A stretch of DNA of 64,000 nucleotides from Actinomyces sp. oral taxon 171 str. F0337 (lineage in GTDB: Bacteria > Actinomycetota > Actinomycetes > Actinomycetales > Actinomycetaceae), in assembly GCF_005696555.1 (NCBI RefSeq), contig NZ_CP040005.1, positions 1,116,001 to 1,180,000 on the forward strand, written 5' to 3'. How positions within the stretch are numbered: position 1 is the stretch's first letter; the number at the start of each line of letters is the position of its first letter. Made by a program: the position numbers and the translations under genes. Below are positions 26,347-34,564 of the stretch, piece after piece. The notes beneath the pieces are model-generated. The model saw only the letters and a list, made by a program, of their open reading frames with translations. It was not told the DNA's origin and did no database searches.

Positions 26347-26864
26347 GGTCTCACTCCTGATCTTCAATGCTTCAACGCTCAGGCCGATGCCCGGCGTCAG
26401 GTCTTACCGCCCAGGCGTGGGGCGCTGGGCAACCCGAACACAATAGCGGACCTCTGTGCGGGCCCCCAAGCCGTGTTGGCGTGCGTTCTGGCACATGCCG
26501 CACTGCTCGATACCCGGGGACTGAGTGTGAGACAGACGGGCAGTGTGTTATATCTCACCACGCAGGGGGCGTGTGCTCCAGGCGGGTGTGGTGGTAGCGG
26601 TCTGACCAGCGCGCCGGTGGCCAGGATGCTCCATCGGTTCTCCGGCGCACTGAGCAAGGTCGCTGTGCAGGCACCCCGCTCCGGTGGGAGGAACGTGTCC
26701 GGGCAGGTACTCTGAAACCACATATCAACCCAAAGGCTCGGCCCAGCCATGAACCAGGCTCGCTGAACGCCTGCACATATGCAGATCATGCAATGGAACA
26801 GAAGGTGTTCGCAGCGTGAAACACATGGTGTGCCGGTCGTAGCCAGGACCCAGGGGAGGCGAAG
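26347..26864. other. Non-coding gap between rpmB and fakA
   Basis: About 520 bp between divergent genes. It should hold the rpmB promoter (TATTGT on the minus strand near 26440 is a candidate -10) and that of fakA. A GTGAGA/TCTCAC pair around 26526-26557 encloses a 20-nt loop. No tRNA, no convincing small gene and no repeat was seen. Confidence 0.5.
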
Positions 26865-28826
26865 ATGGCGCAGTCGCAAGGACATCGCCCCGTTACCCCT
26901 GTCTCAGGGGCCCATGTGCTGCAGGGGGCCGCAGTGCGGCGCTGGATCGCGCTGGCGGAGATCGTTGCCGATCAGACGCGGGACCTCGTGGACATCCTCA
27001 ATGTCTTCCCCGTACCGGACGCGGATACCGGAACCAACGTCCTGCTCACCCTGCGCTCGGCCTCCGACGCCCTCCATCGCCTGGGGCGGGCCGCTGATGC
27101 CGCCCAGGTGGCCCGCGCCGCAGCCGACGGCGCCGTTCGGGGAGCCCGCGGGAACTCGGGTCTTCTGGTCTCCCAGGCGCTGGCCGCCTTCGCCGACGTC
27201 TGCTCCGAGGCCCCCGACCCCACCGGCCTGCGCCCCGTCGAGCTCGTGCACGTCTACGAGGCCATGGCGGACACCACCTGGGCCGCGGTCTCCCGACCGG
27301 TCTCGGGGACCCTGCTGTCGGTCGCTCGGGACGCGGCCACGGCGGCCCGCTCCGCCCTTGAGGAGGCGACGGCGAGCTCGCCCGCGACCCTGAGCCTCAT
27401 CGCCGCTGCCGCCGCCTTCGGTGCTCAGGAGTCCGTTGTGGAGACGGCGGGACTCGGGCACGGCCCGGTGGATGCCGGGGGGGCGGCCTTCATGCTGCTG
27501 CTGACCTCCCTGTCGGACACCATTGACGCGATTCAGGATGCCGGCGGCGGGACGGCTGAGGCCCCAGAGCTGCGCCAGGGCCACCAGGACGCCGACGAGC
27601 ACGCTCCCTACACCGCCGTCGCCCGCCAGATGCTCACCGATCTGGCCGCGGGCGGGGTGCCGCACAGCGTGGGTCCCGAGCCCCTGGGCATGTCCACCGG
27701 TGAGTTCGAGGTGATGTACCTGCTCGAGGCGACCGCGGTCCAGGCGGGTCAGCTGCGCCGAGACCTGGAGCTCATCGGTGACTCCGTGGGCGTCGTCGGC
27801 ACCCCGGACGCCCTGGGCGTGGGGCTCTATCAGGTCCATGTCCACACCGACACGCCGCGCGCCGCTCTGCCGCACGCGGGCCGCGCCCGCCAGATCTGCA
27901 TCCACCACCTCCACCCCACCGCCCTGGTGAGCTCCACAGACGAGCCTCCGTCCCCGTGGGGAGCGCTCGACTCCGACCCCACGGGGCACGTGGTCTCCTT
28001 CGAGCGCCTGGCCGCACGTCGGGCCGAGCGCAAGGCGAAGTCGGTGCGCATGCACCCCTCCCAGGCGGCCGTGCCCCGCCCGACGCCGGAGGAGGCCCCG
28101 CGTCTGGCCGTGCGCTCGCGGCAGTCCGGTGTCGGTGTCATCGCCTGCACCCGGGCTCCCGGGCTCATCGAGCAGCTCGCCCGCTCCGATGCCGCTGTCG
28201 TCCTCAACCCCGACCGGGAGGGGATCGCCCGTGCTGCCGCGGACCTGGGAGCCTCCCAGGTCATCGTGCTGCCCTGCGACGCCGCCTGTACCGAGGCGGC
28301 CCACGACGCCGCCCGCTTCCTGGCGGCTCGCTCCGCCGTCTCCACCGTCCGCCCGCCGGTGGGGACCCGGAAGTCGAGCACCGCGCGTGAGACCGCCCGT
28401 GCCGGGGTGCAGACGGGGACCCAGTCGGAGCGCTACGCGGCCGAGGGCATTCAGCTCCTCGTATGTGACACCGACGACGAGGCCCGGGTCCTGGCAGCTG
28501 CAGTCGCCCTGGCCGGCAGGGGCGAGGAGGCCGAGCTGACCGAGCTGGCCCGTCGCGCCTGGAGCGCCGCCGCAGGGCTGCGCACCATCGCCCTCAACGG
28601 AGCCCAGGCCGATGCCGAGGCCGTGGCTCGCGCCGTGGCCTCGGCGCTGCGGCCCTCCGATGAGCTGCTCACCGTCATCACCGGCCGCAACGCCGGCCGC
28701 GACGTCGGCGCCCTGGCCGCCAGCGCAGCGGTAGGAGCCCGAGGGCACGTGATCGGTGAGGACGTGGAGGTCGCCGTCCACGCGGGCGGCCAGGAGCACC
28801 CTGACGTTCTCATCGCCATCGAGTAG
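26865..28826 (+). CDS. fakA: FakA-like fatty acid kinase (DAK2 + DegV-like domains)
   Basis: FakA phosphorylates fatty acids held by a FakB (DegV) partner so that they enter phospholipid synthesis. The 653-residue protein has an N-terminal DhaL/DAK2 kinase domain with NVFPVPDADTGTN (the family norm is PDGDTGTN; the metal-binding Asp pair and Asn are kept) and RGARGNSGLL, a middle domain, and a C-terminal DegV-like half from about residue 420. No FakB gene lies nearby. The place between rpmB and recG is usual. GGGGAGGCGAAG precedes the ATG. Confidence 0.85.
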   Translation: MAQSQGHRPVTPVSGAHVLQGAAVRRWIALAEIVADQTRDLVDILNVFPVPDADTGTNVLLTLRSASDALHRLGRAADAAQVARAAADGAVRGARGNSGLLVSQALAAFADVCSEAPDPTGLRPVELVHVYEAMADTTWAAVSRPVSGTLLSVARDAATAARSALEEATASSPATLSLIAAAAAFGAQESVVETAGLGHGPVDAGGAAFMLLLTSLSDTIDAIQDAGGGTAEAPELRQGHQDADEHAPYTAVARQMLTDLAAGGVPHSVGPEPLGMSTGEFEVMYLLEATAVQAGQLRRDLELIGDSVGVVGTPDALGVGLYQVHVHTDTPRAALPHAGRARQICIHHLHPTALVSSTDEPPSPWGALDSDPTGHVVSFERLAARRAERKAKSVRMHPSQAAVPRPTPEEAPRLAVRSRQSGVGVIACTRAPGLIEQLARSDAAVVLNPDREGIARAAADLGASQVIVLPCDAACTEAAHDAARFLAARSAVSTVRPPVGTRKSSTARETARAGVQTGTQSERYAAEGIQLLVCDTDDEARVLAAAVALAGRGEEAELTELARRAWSAAAGLRTIALNGAQADAEAVARAVASALRPSDELLTVITGRNAGRDVGALAASAAVGARGHVIGEDVEVAVHAGGQEHPDVLIAIE

Positions 28827-28912
28827 CCGTCTCCGGGCCCGCTGGGCGGCCATGAGATCGCCAGCGGCTGCGAGCGGCTCGGGTCATGAACGGCTCCGAG
28901 GCTCCTTCGTCA

Positions 28913-28918
28913 TAGGGT
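28913..28918 (+). promoter_or_regulatory. -10 element TAGGGT of recG (leaderless)
   Basis: TAGGGT, 6 nt, then GTG 28925, no ribosome site. Confidence 0.5.
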
Positions 28919-28924
28919 GGGGTC

Positions 28925-31252
28925 GTGCCCGGCTCGTCTGATCGCTCAACCCGTACGCCCCGCCCCGGCAGCGTCGGACTTCTCGAGCGTCCTGTGACCC
29001 GGCTCGTGGGCAAGCGCACGGCCGCCCAGCTCGCCAAGCAGGGGGTGGAGACCGGGGCGGACCTGCTGCGCCTGCTGCCCCGGCGTTATGACACCTGGGG
29101 GGAGCTGACCGACATGCGCACGCTCGTCGAGGGCGAGCAGGCCACCATCCAGGCGCAGGTCGTGCGGGCCTCCTCCCGGCGCACCCGCTCCGGCCGGGTG
29201 CCGGCCCTCATGGAGGCCACCGTCACCGACGGCGCCTCCACCATGGACCTCGTCCAGTTCGGCGCGACGGGCCAGATGCGTGCCCGCGCCAGTCAGCTGG
29301 CTCCTGGAACCACCGTCCTCCTGAGCGGCAAGGTGGGACTTCACCGCGGACGCAAGCAGCTGTCCAACCCGCGCCTGTACGTCCTTGACGAGCTCGATGA
29401 GGCCGAGCGTGAGGCTCTGCTGGCCCGCCCCATGCCCATCTACCCGGGCACGGAGGCCCTCCCGTCCTGGTTGGTGGCCAAGGCGGTGCGGATCGTCCTG
29501 GACCAGCTCGAGCCGGGTGACGTCGCCGACCCCATCCCCGAGGAGCTGCGGCGCGAGATGGGGCTGGTCGACGCCTACACCGCCTACCGCTGGGTGCACC
29601 GGCCCGAGGATTCTCGCCAGTGGAAGGCCGCTCGAAGTCGACTGCGCCACGAGGAGGCCCTCATCCTGCAGGTCGCCCTGGCTCAGCGCCGAGCCCATCA
29701 TGAGGCGACCCGTACCGCGGTCGCCTGGCCCGTACCGGAGACGGAGGACTCCCTGAGGGCGGATCTCGATGCCCGCCTGCCCTACGACCTCACCGCCGGA
29801 CAGGAACGGGTCGGTCGGGAGATCTCCGCCGACCTGGCCCGCACCGTTCCCATGCAGCGCCTTCTTCAGGGCGACGTGGGAAGCGGTAAGACCCTCGTGG
29901 CCCTGCGCGCCATGCTCCAGGTGATTGGAGGGGGAGGGCAGGCCGCCCTCCTGGCCCCCACCGAGGTTCTCGCCGCCCAGCACCACTCCTCGCTGGAAGC
30001 GGTTCTCGGCCCCATGGCCCGACTCGGGATGCTCGGTGGCGCCGAGCGTGCCACCCGCGTCCACCTGCTGACCGGCTCCACCCCCACCGCTCAGCGCCGT
30101 CAGATCCTCGCCGATCTGGCCGCCGGTGAGCCGGCGATCGTCGTGGGCACCCACGCCCTGCTGTCCGACACGGTGCAGATCCCCTTCCTCGGCCTGGTCG
30201 TCGTCGACGAGCAGCACCGCTTCGGCGTCGCCCAGCGCGACGCCCTGCGCGAGCGCGGCGGCCTCACCGACCCGGCCACCGGTCAGAGCCACACGCCCCA
30301 CCTGCTGGTCATGACCGCCACCCCGATTCCGCGCACCATCGCCATGACAGTCTTCGGCGACCTGGCCACCTCCGTCCTCGATGAGCTGCCCGCCGGACGC
30401 AGCGCCGTTCCCACCCACCTCGTCCCGTGGTCACGCATCTCCTGGGTGGAGGGAATCTGGCGGCGTGCAGCCAAGGAGGTCGCCTCCGGAGGGCGGGTCT
30501 ATGTCGTCTGCCCACGGATCGAGGTCGACGATGAGCCCCGGCAGGTGCAGACGGAGGGCGCAGCGGCTTTCGAGACCGAAGACGGGCAGGGGCCGGAGCC
30601 GCTCACGGACGAGGGGAGCGGCTCGCATCCGGACCGCCCGCTGGCCGCCGTCGAGGAGTGGAGGCGGCGACTGGATGGTGAGCCCGCCCTGGAGGGTATC
30701 GGCGTCGGGGTCCTCACCGGACGCATGAGCAGTGAGGGCAAGGCCGCCTCCATGGCGGACTTCGCCTCCGGCGCCACCCCGGTCCTGGTGTCCACCACCG
30801 TCATCGAGGTGGGGGTGGACGTGCCCGAGGCCTCCATGATGGTCATCCTGGACGCCGACCGTTTCGGCCTGTCCCAGCTCCACCAGCTGCGCGGACGGGT
30901 CGGGCGCGGCAGCAGACCGTCCCTGTGCGTGGCGGTCACCGGCGCGGAGGTCGGTTCCACCGCCTTTCACCGGCTCAAGGCCTTCGCCTCCACCACGGAC
31001 GGATTTGCGCTGGCCGAGGCCGACCTCGAGCTGCGCAGCGAGGGTGACGTCCTGGGGGCCTCGCAGTCGGGCCGCGCCTCCGGGCTGGACCTGCTGCGCG
31101 TGACCCGCGATGCCCGCCTCATCGCCACCGCGAGGCGTCAGGCCGAACGGATCGTGGCCGCCGACCCGCAGCTGAGTGAGCACCGCGCCCTGGCCGCGGC
31201 GATCGTTGAGCGCCTCGATGAGGAGTCTCAGGCCTTCCTCGAAAGAGCGTGA
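28925..31252 (+). CDS. recG: ATP-dependent DNA helicase RecG
   Basis: Remodels stalled replication forks and branch-migrates Holliday junctions. The 775-residue protein has the N-terminal wedge OB domain (about residues 60-150), Walker A GDVGSGKT, the DEQHRFG box, MTATPIPRT (motif III) and the C-terminal helicase half with STTVIEVGVDVPEA and QLRGRVGRG. Length is slightly above the family norm, owing in part to an acidic insert (about residues 540-575). It converges on rsmD with 36 bp between stops. Confidence 0.96.
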   Translation: MPGSSDRSTRTPRPGSVGLLERPVTRLVGKRTAAQLAKQGVETGADLLRLLPRRYDTWGELTDMRTLVEGEQATIQAQVVRASSRRTRSGRVPALMEATVTDGASTMDLVQFGATGQMRARASQLAPGTTVLLSGKVGLHRGRKQLSNPRLYVLDELDEAEREALLARPMPIYPGTEALPSWLVAKAVRIVLDQLEPGDVADPIPEELRREMGLVDAYTAYRWVHRPEDSRQWKAARSRLRHEEALILQVALAQRRAHHEATRTAVAWPVPETEDSLRADLDARLPYDLTAGQERVGREISADLARTVPMQRLLQGDVGSGKTLVALRAMLQVIGGGGQAALLAPTEVLAAQHHSSLEAVLGPMARLGMLGGAERATRVHLLTGSTPTAQRRQILADLAAGEPAIVVGTHALLSDTVQIPFLGLVVVDEQHRFGVAQRDALRERGGLTDPATGQSHTPHLLVMTATPIPRTIAMTVFGDLATSVLDELPAGRSAVPTHLVPWSRISWVEGIWRRAAKEVASGGRVYVVCPRIEVDDEPRQVQTEGAAAFETEDGQGPEPLTDEGSGSHPDRPLAAVEEWRRRLDGEPALEGIGVGVLTGRMSSEGKAASMADFASGATPVLVSTTVIEVGVDVPEASMMVILDADRFGLSQLHQLRGRVGRGSRPSLCVAVTGAEVGSTAFHRLKAFASTTDGFALAEADLELRSEGDVLGASQSGRASGLDLLRVTRDARLIATARRQAERIVAADPQLSEHRALAAAIVERLDEESQAFLERA

Positions 31253-31288
31253 AGGGTCGGGAGGCCTGTGCCGGAACGCGTCCCCGGC

Positions 31289-31849
31289 TCAGGTGGGTTC
31301 GGCGAACCAGATCGTGGTCTCGCCGTATCGCTTGTCCGCGAAGCGCCCCAGCCCTTCCGGCCAGGTGGGTTCCGGTGAGCGCGTCGAGCGCTCGACGGCG
31401 ACGACGGCGTGCGGTGCCAGCCACGGGTCCTCACCCCGGGCCAGGGGGGTGAGGATCGCGGTGAGCTCCTCCTCGCTCAGCTCATAGGGAGGGTCGAGCA
31501 GCACCAGGTCCATCGGGGCGCCCGCCGGGCCGGCCAGGAAGGCGGCCGCCTTCGCGGTCACCGCCGACACCCCGCGCAGGCCCAGTGCCCGGATGTTGCG
31601 CCGGCAGGTCTCCGATGCGCCTCGCGAGGAGTCCACGAGCGTGACGTCGCCGGCTCCTCGGCTCGCGGCTTCCAGGCCCAGCGCCCCGGAGCCCGCGCAC
31701 AGATCCAGCACCCGAGCGCCGTCGAGCACCCCGTAGTGGTCCAGGCGGGCGAAAAGAGCCTCACGGACGCGCTCGGAGGTGGGGCGCGTCCCGGACCGGG
31801 GCACCTCGATCCTGCGCCCGCCCACGGTTCCGGCCACGATCCTCGTCAT
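31289..31849 (-). CDS. rsmD: 16S rRNA (guanine(966)-N2)-methyltransferase RsmD
   Basis: Methylates G966 of 16S rRNA. The 186-residue protein begins MTRIVAGTVGGRRIEVP, then PTSERVREALF, the SAM motif VLDLCAGSGALGLEAASRGA and the catalytic DPPYEL. The ATG at 31849 is set by a -10 element 7 nt upstream; the frame is open for 35 further codons without signals. In related genomes rsmD is followed by coaD on the genome; here the fucose island lies between them. Confidence 0.94.
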   Translation of the reverse strand: MTRIVAGTVGGRRIEVPRSGTRPTSERVREALFARLDHYGVLDGARVLDLCAGSGALGLEAASRGAGDVTLVDSSRGASETCRRNIRALGLRGVSAVTAKAAAFLAGPAGAPMDLVLLDPPYELSEEELTAILTPLARGEDPWLAPHAVVAVERSTRSPEPTWPEGLGRFADKRYGETTIWFAEPT

Positions 31850-31856
31850 GGGGCAG

Positions 31857-31862
31857 ACCCTA
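31857..31862 (-). promoter_or_regulatory. -10 element TAGGGT of rsmD (leaderless)
   Basis: On the minus strand TAGGGT, then CTGCCCC, then ATG 31849. Confidence 0.55.
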
Positions 31863-31899
31863 CCCGGCCTGGAACCCGAGTCTCCTCCGGACGAGGCGC

Positions 31900-32568
31900 T
31901 CAGCCCTCCTCGGCCGGGGCGTGCTGACCGTAGCCGGTGTCCCGGATCTTGCATGCGACCGCCTCGATCTGCTCATTGGAGAGGATCTTGGGGCTGCCGA
32001 CGGCGAGCGTGCGCAGGTAGAGCTCACAGACCCACTCCAGCTCCTGGGCCAGGACGTAGGTGGCGGCCAGGTCCGGGCCGGTCACCACGGAGCCGTGGTT
32101 GCTCATGAGGGCCGCGGTACGTCCCTTCAGGGCCTTCTCGACATTGGCGGCCAGCTCGGGAGAGCCGTAGATGGCGTAGTCGGCCACCCGCACGTCGCTG
32201 CCGCCGAACATGCAGATGTAGTAGTGCACGGCCGGCAGCACGCTCACGCCCTCGAGGCTGGCCACGGCGGTGGCAGCGTAGGAGTGGGTGTGCACGACCG
32301 CCATCTGTCCGGTCGCCCGCAGCGCGGTCAGGTGCAGGTCCAGCTCGCTGGCGGGCTTGAGCGGCCCCTCGACCTGCTTGCCGGTGGCGTACTCGACCAC
32401 GGCGACCAGGTCGGGGCGCATCTCCTGGTAGGGCAGTCCCGAGGGGGTGATGGCGACCAGGTCCCCCTCCCGAACGGACAGGTTGCCTGCGGTTCCGACG
32501 ACCAGGCCGTCGTCGGACAGGTGTGAGCAGGCATCGGCGATCTGCTGTCGAGCGTCGTTGAGAAGCAT
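31900..32568 (-). CDS. fucA: L-fuculose-phosphate aldolase (class II aldolase)
   Basis: Splits L-fuculose 1-phosphate into dihydroxyacetone phosphate and L-lactaldehyde, with zinc. The 222-residue protein has GTAGNLSVR, PSGLPYQEM, the catalytic Glu in PASELDLH, zinc His residues in VHTHSYAA and SNHGSVV. It is divergent from fucI, sharing a 208-bp control region, and belongs to the fucose island. AAGGAG stands before the ATG. Ribulose- or rhamnulose-phosphate aldolase is possible from sequence alone; context favours fuculose phosphate. Confidence 0.88.
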   Translation of the reverse strand: MLLNDARQQIADACSHLSDDGLVVGTAGNLSVREGDLVAITPSGLPYQEMRPDLVAVVEYATGKQVEGPLKPASELDLHLTALRATGQMAVVHTHSYAATAVASLEGVSVLPAVHYYICMFGGSDVRVADYAIYGSPELAANVEKALKGRTAALMSNHGSVVTGPDLAATYVLAQELEWVCELYLRTLAVGSPKILSNEQIEAVACKIRDTGYGQHAPAEEG

Positions 32569-32776
32569 GATGGGCTCCTTCCCCGGGGCGTACCGCTGCG
32601 CGCCCCGTTGCGTCAGAAGTGGTACCGCGGCATCGTCTCATGTTGGCGCTCTCATGTCTACGGTTTCATCTTTCTGTTTTCGGGCTTGACATGACCACTT
32701 GGTCGGGGTCATGCTTTGTTTGCGCTCACATTGATGTGGGTCCTGGTCATCGTCGCCCAGTGAAAGGAAACTTGTC
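32569..32776. promoter_or_regulatory. Divergent fucA/fucI control region
   Basis: On the plus strand TTGACA (32686-32691) and, after an 18-bp spacer, CATGCT (32710-32715) form a promoter for fucI. Between and over them lies an inverted repeat, ATGACC (32691-32696) and GGTCAT (32707-32712), enclosing ACCACTTGGT (32695-32704). An operator placed like this would block the promoter when bound. Which protein binds is unknown; the only regulator in the island is the LacI-type protein at 43249-44247. GAAAGGA precedes the fucI start. Confidence 0.5.
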
Positions 32777-34552
32777 ATGCCCACCGCGTCATACCCCGCC
32801 ATCGGAATCCGCCCCCTCATCGACGGACGCCGTCGTGGTGTGAGGGAGTCCCTCGAGGACAAGACCGCTCAGCTGGCCAAGGATGTCGCCGAGCTCATCT
32901 CCTCCCGCCTGACCTATCCCGACGGGAGCCCGGTGCGCTGTGTCGTCTCCGAGACCGCGATCGGAGGCGTGGCCGAGGCCAACCGCTGCAAGGAGCAGTT
33001 CCGCACCGAGAACGTGTGCGCCGACCTGACCGTCACCGCCTCCTGGAACTACATCACCGAGGTTCTCGACCTCGATCCCTCGATCCCGCACGCCATCTGG
33101 GGCTTCAACGGCACTGAGCGCCCGGGGGCCGTGACCCTGGCAGCCGCGGCCGCCGCCTACAACATGCTGGGCATCCCCTGCTTCGGCATCTACGGCCACG
33201 ACGTGCAGGACGCCGACGACTCGGGCCTGACCGACGACGTCGTTGAGAACATCCTGCGCTATGTGCGCGCCGCCCTGGGGGTCGGCCTCATGAAGGGGCG
33301 CAGCTACCTCTCGATCGGGACCGTCTCCATGGGGATCGCCGGCTGCCGCGTCCCCGAGCAGTTCTTCGTCGACTACCTGGGCATGCGGGCCGAGTACATC
33401 GACATGATCGAGATCGACCGCCGTATCGCCCACGGCATCTACGACCACAAGGAGTACGAGACCGCCCTGGCCTGGGCCCGGGAGAACCTCACCATCGGGG
33501 AGAACCGCAACCCCGAGGCCAACCGCTTCACCCAGGAGGAGTACGACGAGCAGTTCGACTACTGCATCAAGATGCTCCTCATCGGCCGCGACCTCATGGA
33601 GGGCAACCCCGCCCTGGCCGATCTGGGCTTCGTCGAGGAGGCCGAGGGGCACGACGCCATCGCGGCGGGCTTCCAGGGGCAGCGTCAGTGGACGGACTAC
33701 AAGCCCAACGGCGATATCCTCGAGACCTTCCTCAACACCACCTTCGACTGGAGCGGCAAGCGGCCTGAGAAGGTCTTCGCCACGGAGGGCGACGCCGGCA
33801 ACGCCGTCGCCATGCTCTTCAACTCCGTCCTGACTCACCGTCCCCAGCTCTTCAGCGACGTGCGCACCTACTGGAGCCCCGAGGCCGTTGAGCGGGTCAC
33901 CGGATACAAGCTCGAGGGTCGCGCCGAGAACGGGTTCATCGACCTGCGCAACTCCGGGGCCACCACCCTCAACGCCACTGGTGAGGAGAAGGACGCCGAG
34001 GGCAACCCCATCATCAAGCACTGGTGGGAGATCACCGAGGCGGACATTGAGGCGGATCTGAAGGCCTCCACCTTCCACGCCGCCACCCGCGAGTACTTCC
34101 CCGGAGGCGGCTTCTCCACGCACTTCACCACCGCCGGCGGCATGCCCGTCACCGCGACCCGCCTGAACTTCGTGGCCGGCCAGGGGCCAGTCCTCCAGAT
34201 CTCCGAGGGCTGGACCGTGGAGCTGCCCGACGAGGTGCGCGACCAGATCGTCAACCGTACCGACCCGACGTGGCCGACGACCTTCTTCGTCCCGCGCCTG
34301 ACCGGCGAGGGCGCCTTCACCTCCGTCTACGACTGGATGGCCAACTGGGGCGCCAACCACACGGCCACCGGCTATGGACACTTCGGTGCCGACCTCATCA
34401 CCCTGGCCTCGATGCTGCGCATCCCCGTCTACATGCACAACGTCGAGCACGAGAGGATTCTGCGCCCCAAGGCCTGGGTGCCCTTCGGCACCGCTGAGCC
34501 CGAGAGCGCCGACTTCAGGGCCTGCGCCACCTTCGGTCCTCTCTACCGCTGA
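32777..34552 (+). CDS. fucI: L-fucose isomerase
   Basis: Converts L-fucose to L-fuculose (manganese-dependent). The 591-residue length equals the family's. Recognisable segments are IGIRPLIDGRRRGVRESLE at the N terminus, WGFNGTERPGAVTLAAA, the metal/catalytic Glu in VFATEGDAGNAVAML and Asp in FIDLRNSGATT. First gene of the plus-strand fucIKUP run; 12 bp separate it from the kinase gene. Confidence 0.96.
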   Translation: MPTASYPAIGIRPLIDGRRRGVRESLEDKTAQLAKDVAELISSRLTYPDGSPVRCVVSETAIGGVAEANRCKEQFRTENVCADLTVTASWNYITEVLDLDPSIPHAIWGFNGTERPGAVTLAAAAAAYNMLGIPCFGIYGHDVQDADDSGLTDDVVENILRYVRAALGVGLMKGRSYLSIGTVSMGIAGCRVPEQFFVDYLGMRAEYIDMIEIDRRIAHGIYDHKEYETALAWARENLTIGENRNPEANRFTQEEYDEQFDYCIKMLLIGRDLMEGNPALADLGFVEEAEGHDAIAAGFQGQRQWTDYKPNGDILETFLNTTFDWSGKRPEKVFATEGDAGNAVAMLFNSVLTHRPQLFSDVRTYWSPEAVERVTGYKLEGRAENGFIDLRNSGATTLNATGEEKDAEGNPIIKHWWEITEADIEADLKASTFHAATREYFPGGGFSTHFTTAGGMPVTATRLNFVAGQGPVLQISEGWTVELPDEVRDQIVNRTDPTWPTTFFVPRLTGEGAFTSVYDWMANWGANHTATGYGHFGADLITLASMLRIPVYMHNVEHERILRPKAWVPFGTAEPESADFRACATFGPLYR

Positions 34553-34564
34553 AGGATCGCAGTC

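Noticed and set aside
26397..26885. Minus-strand frame of 162 codons in the rpmB-fakA gap
   Set aside because: Composition is Cys/Arg/Ser-rich with no domain, no ribosome site, and it overlaps the fakA start.
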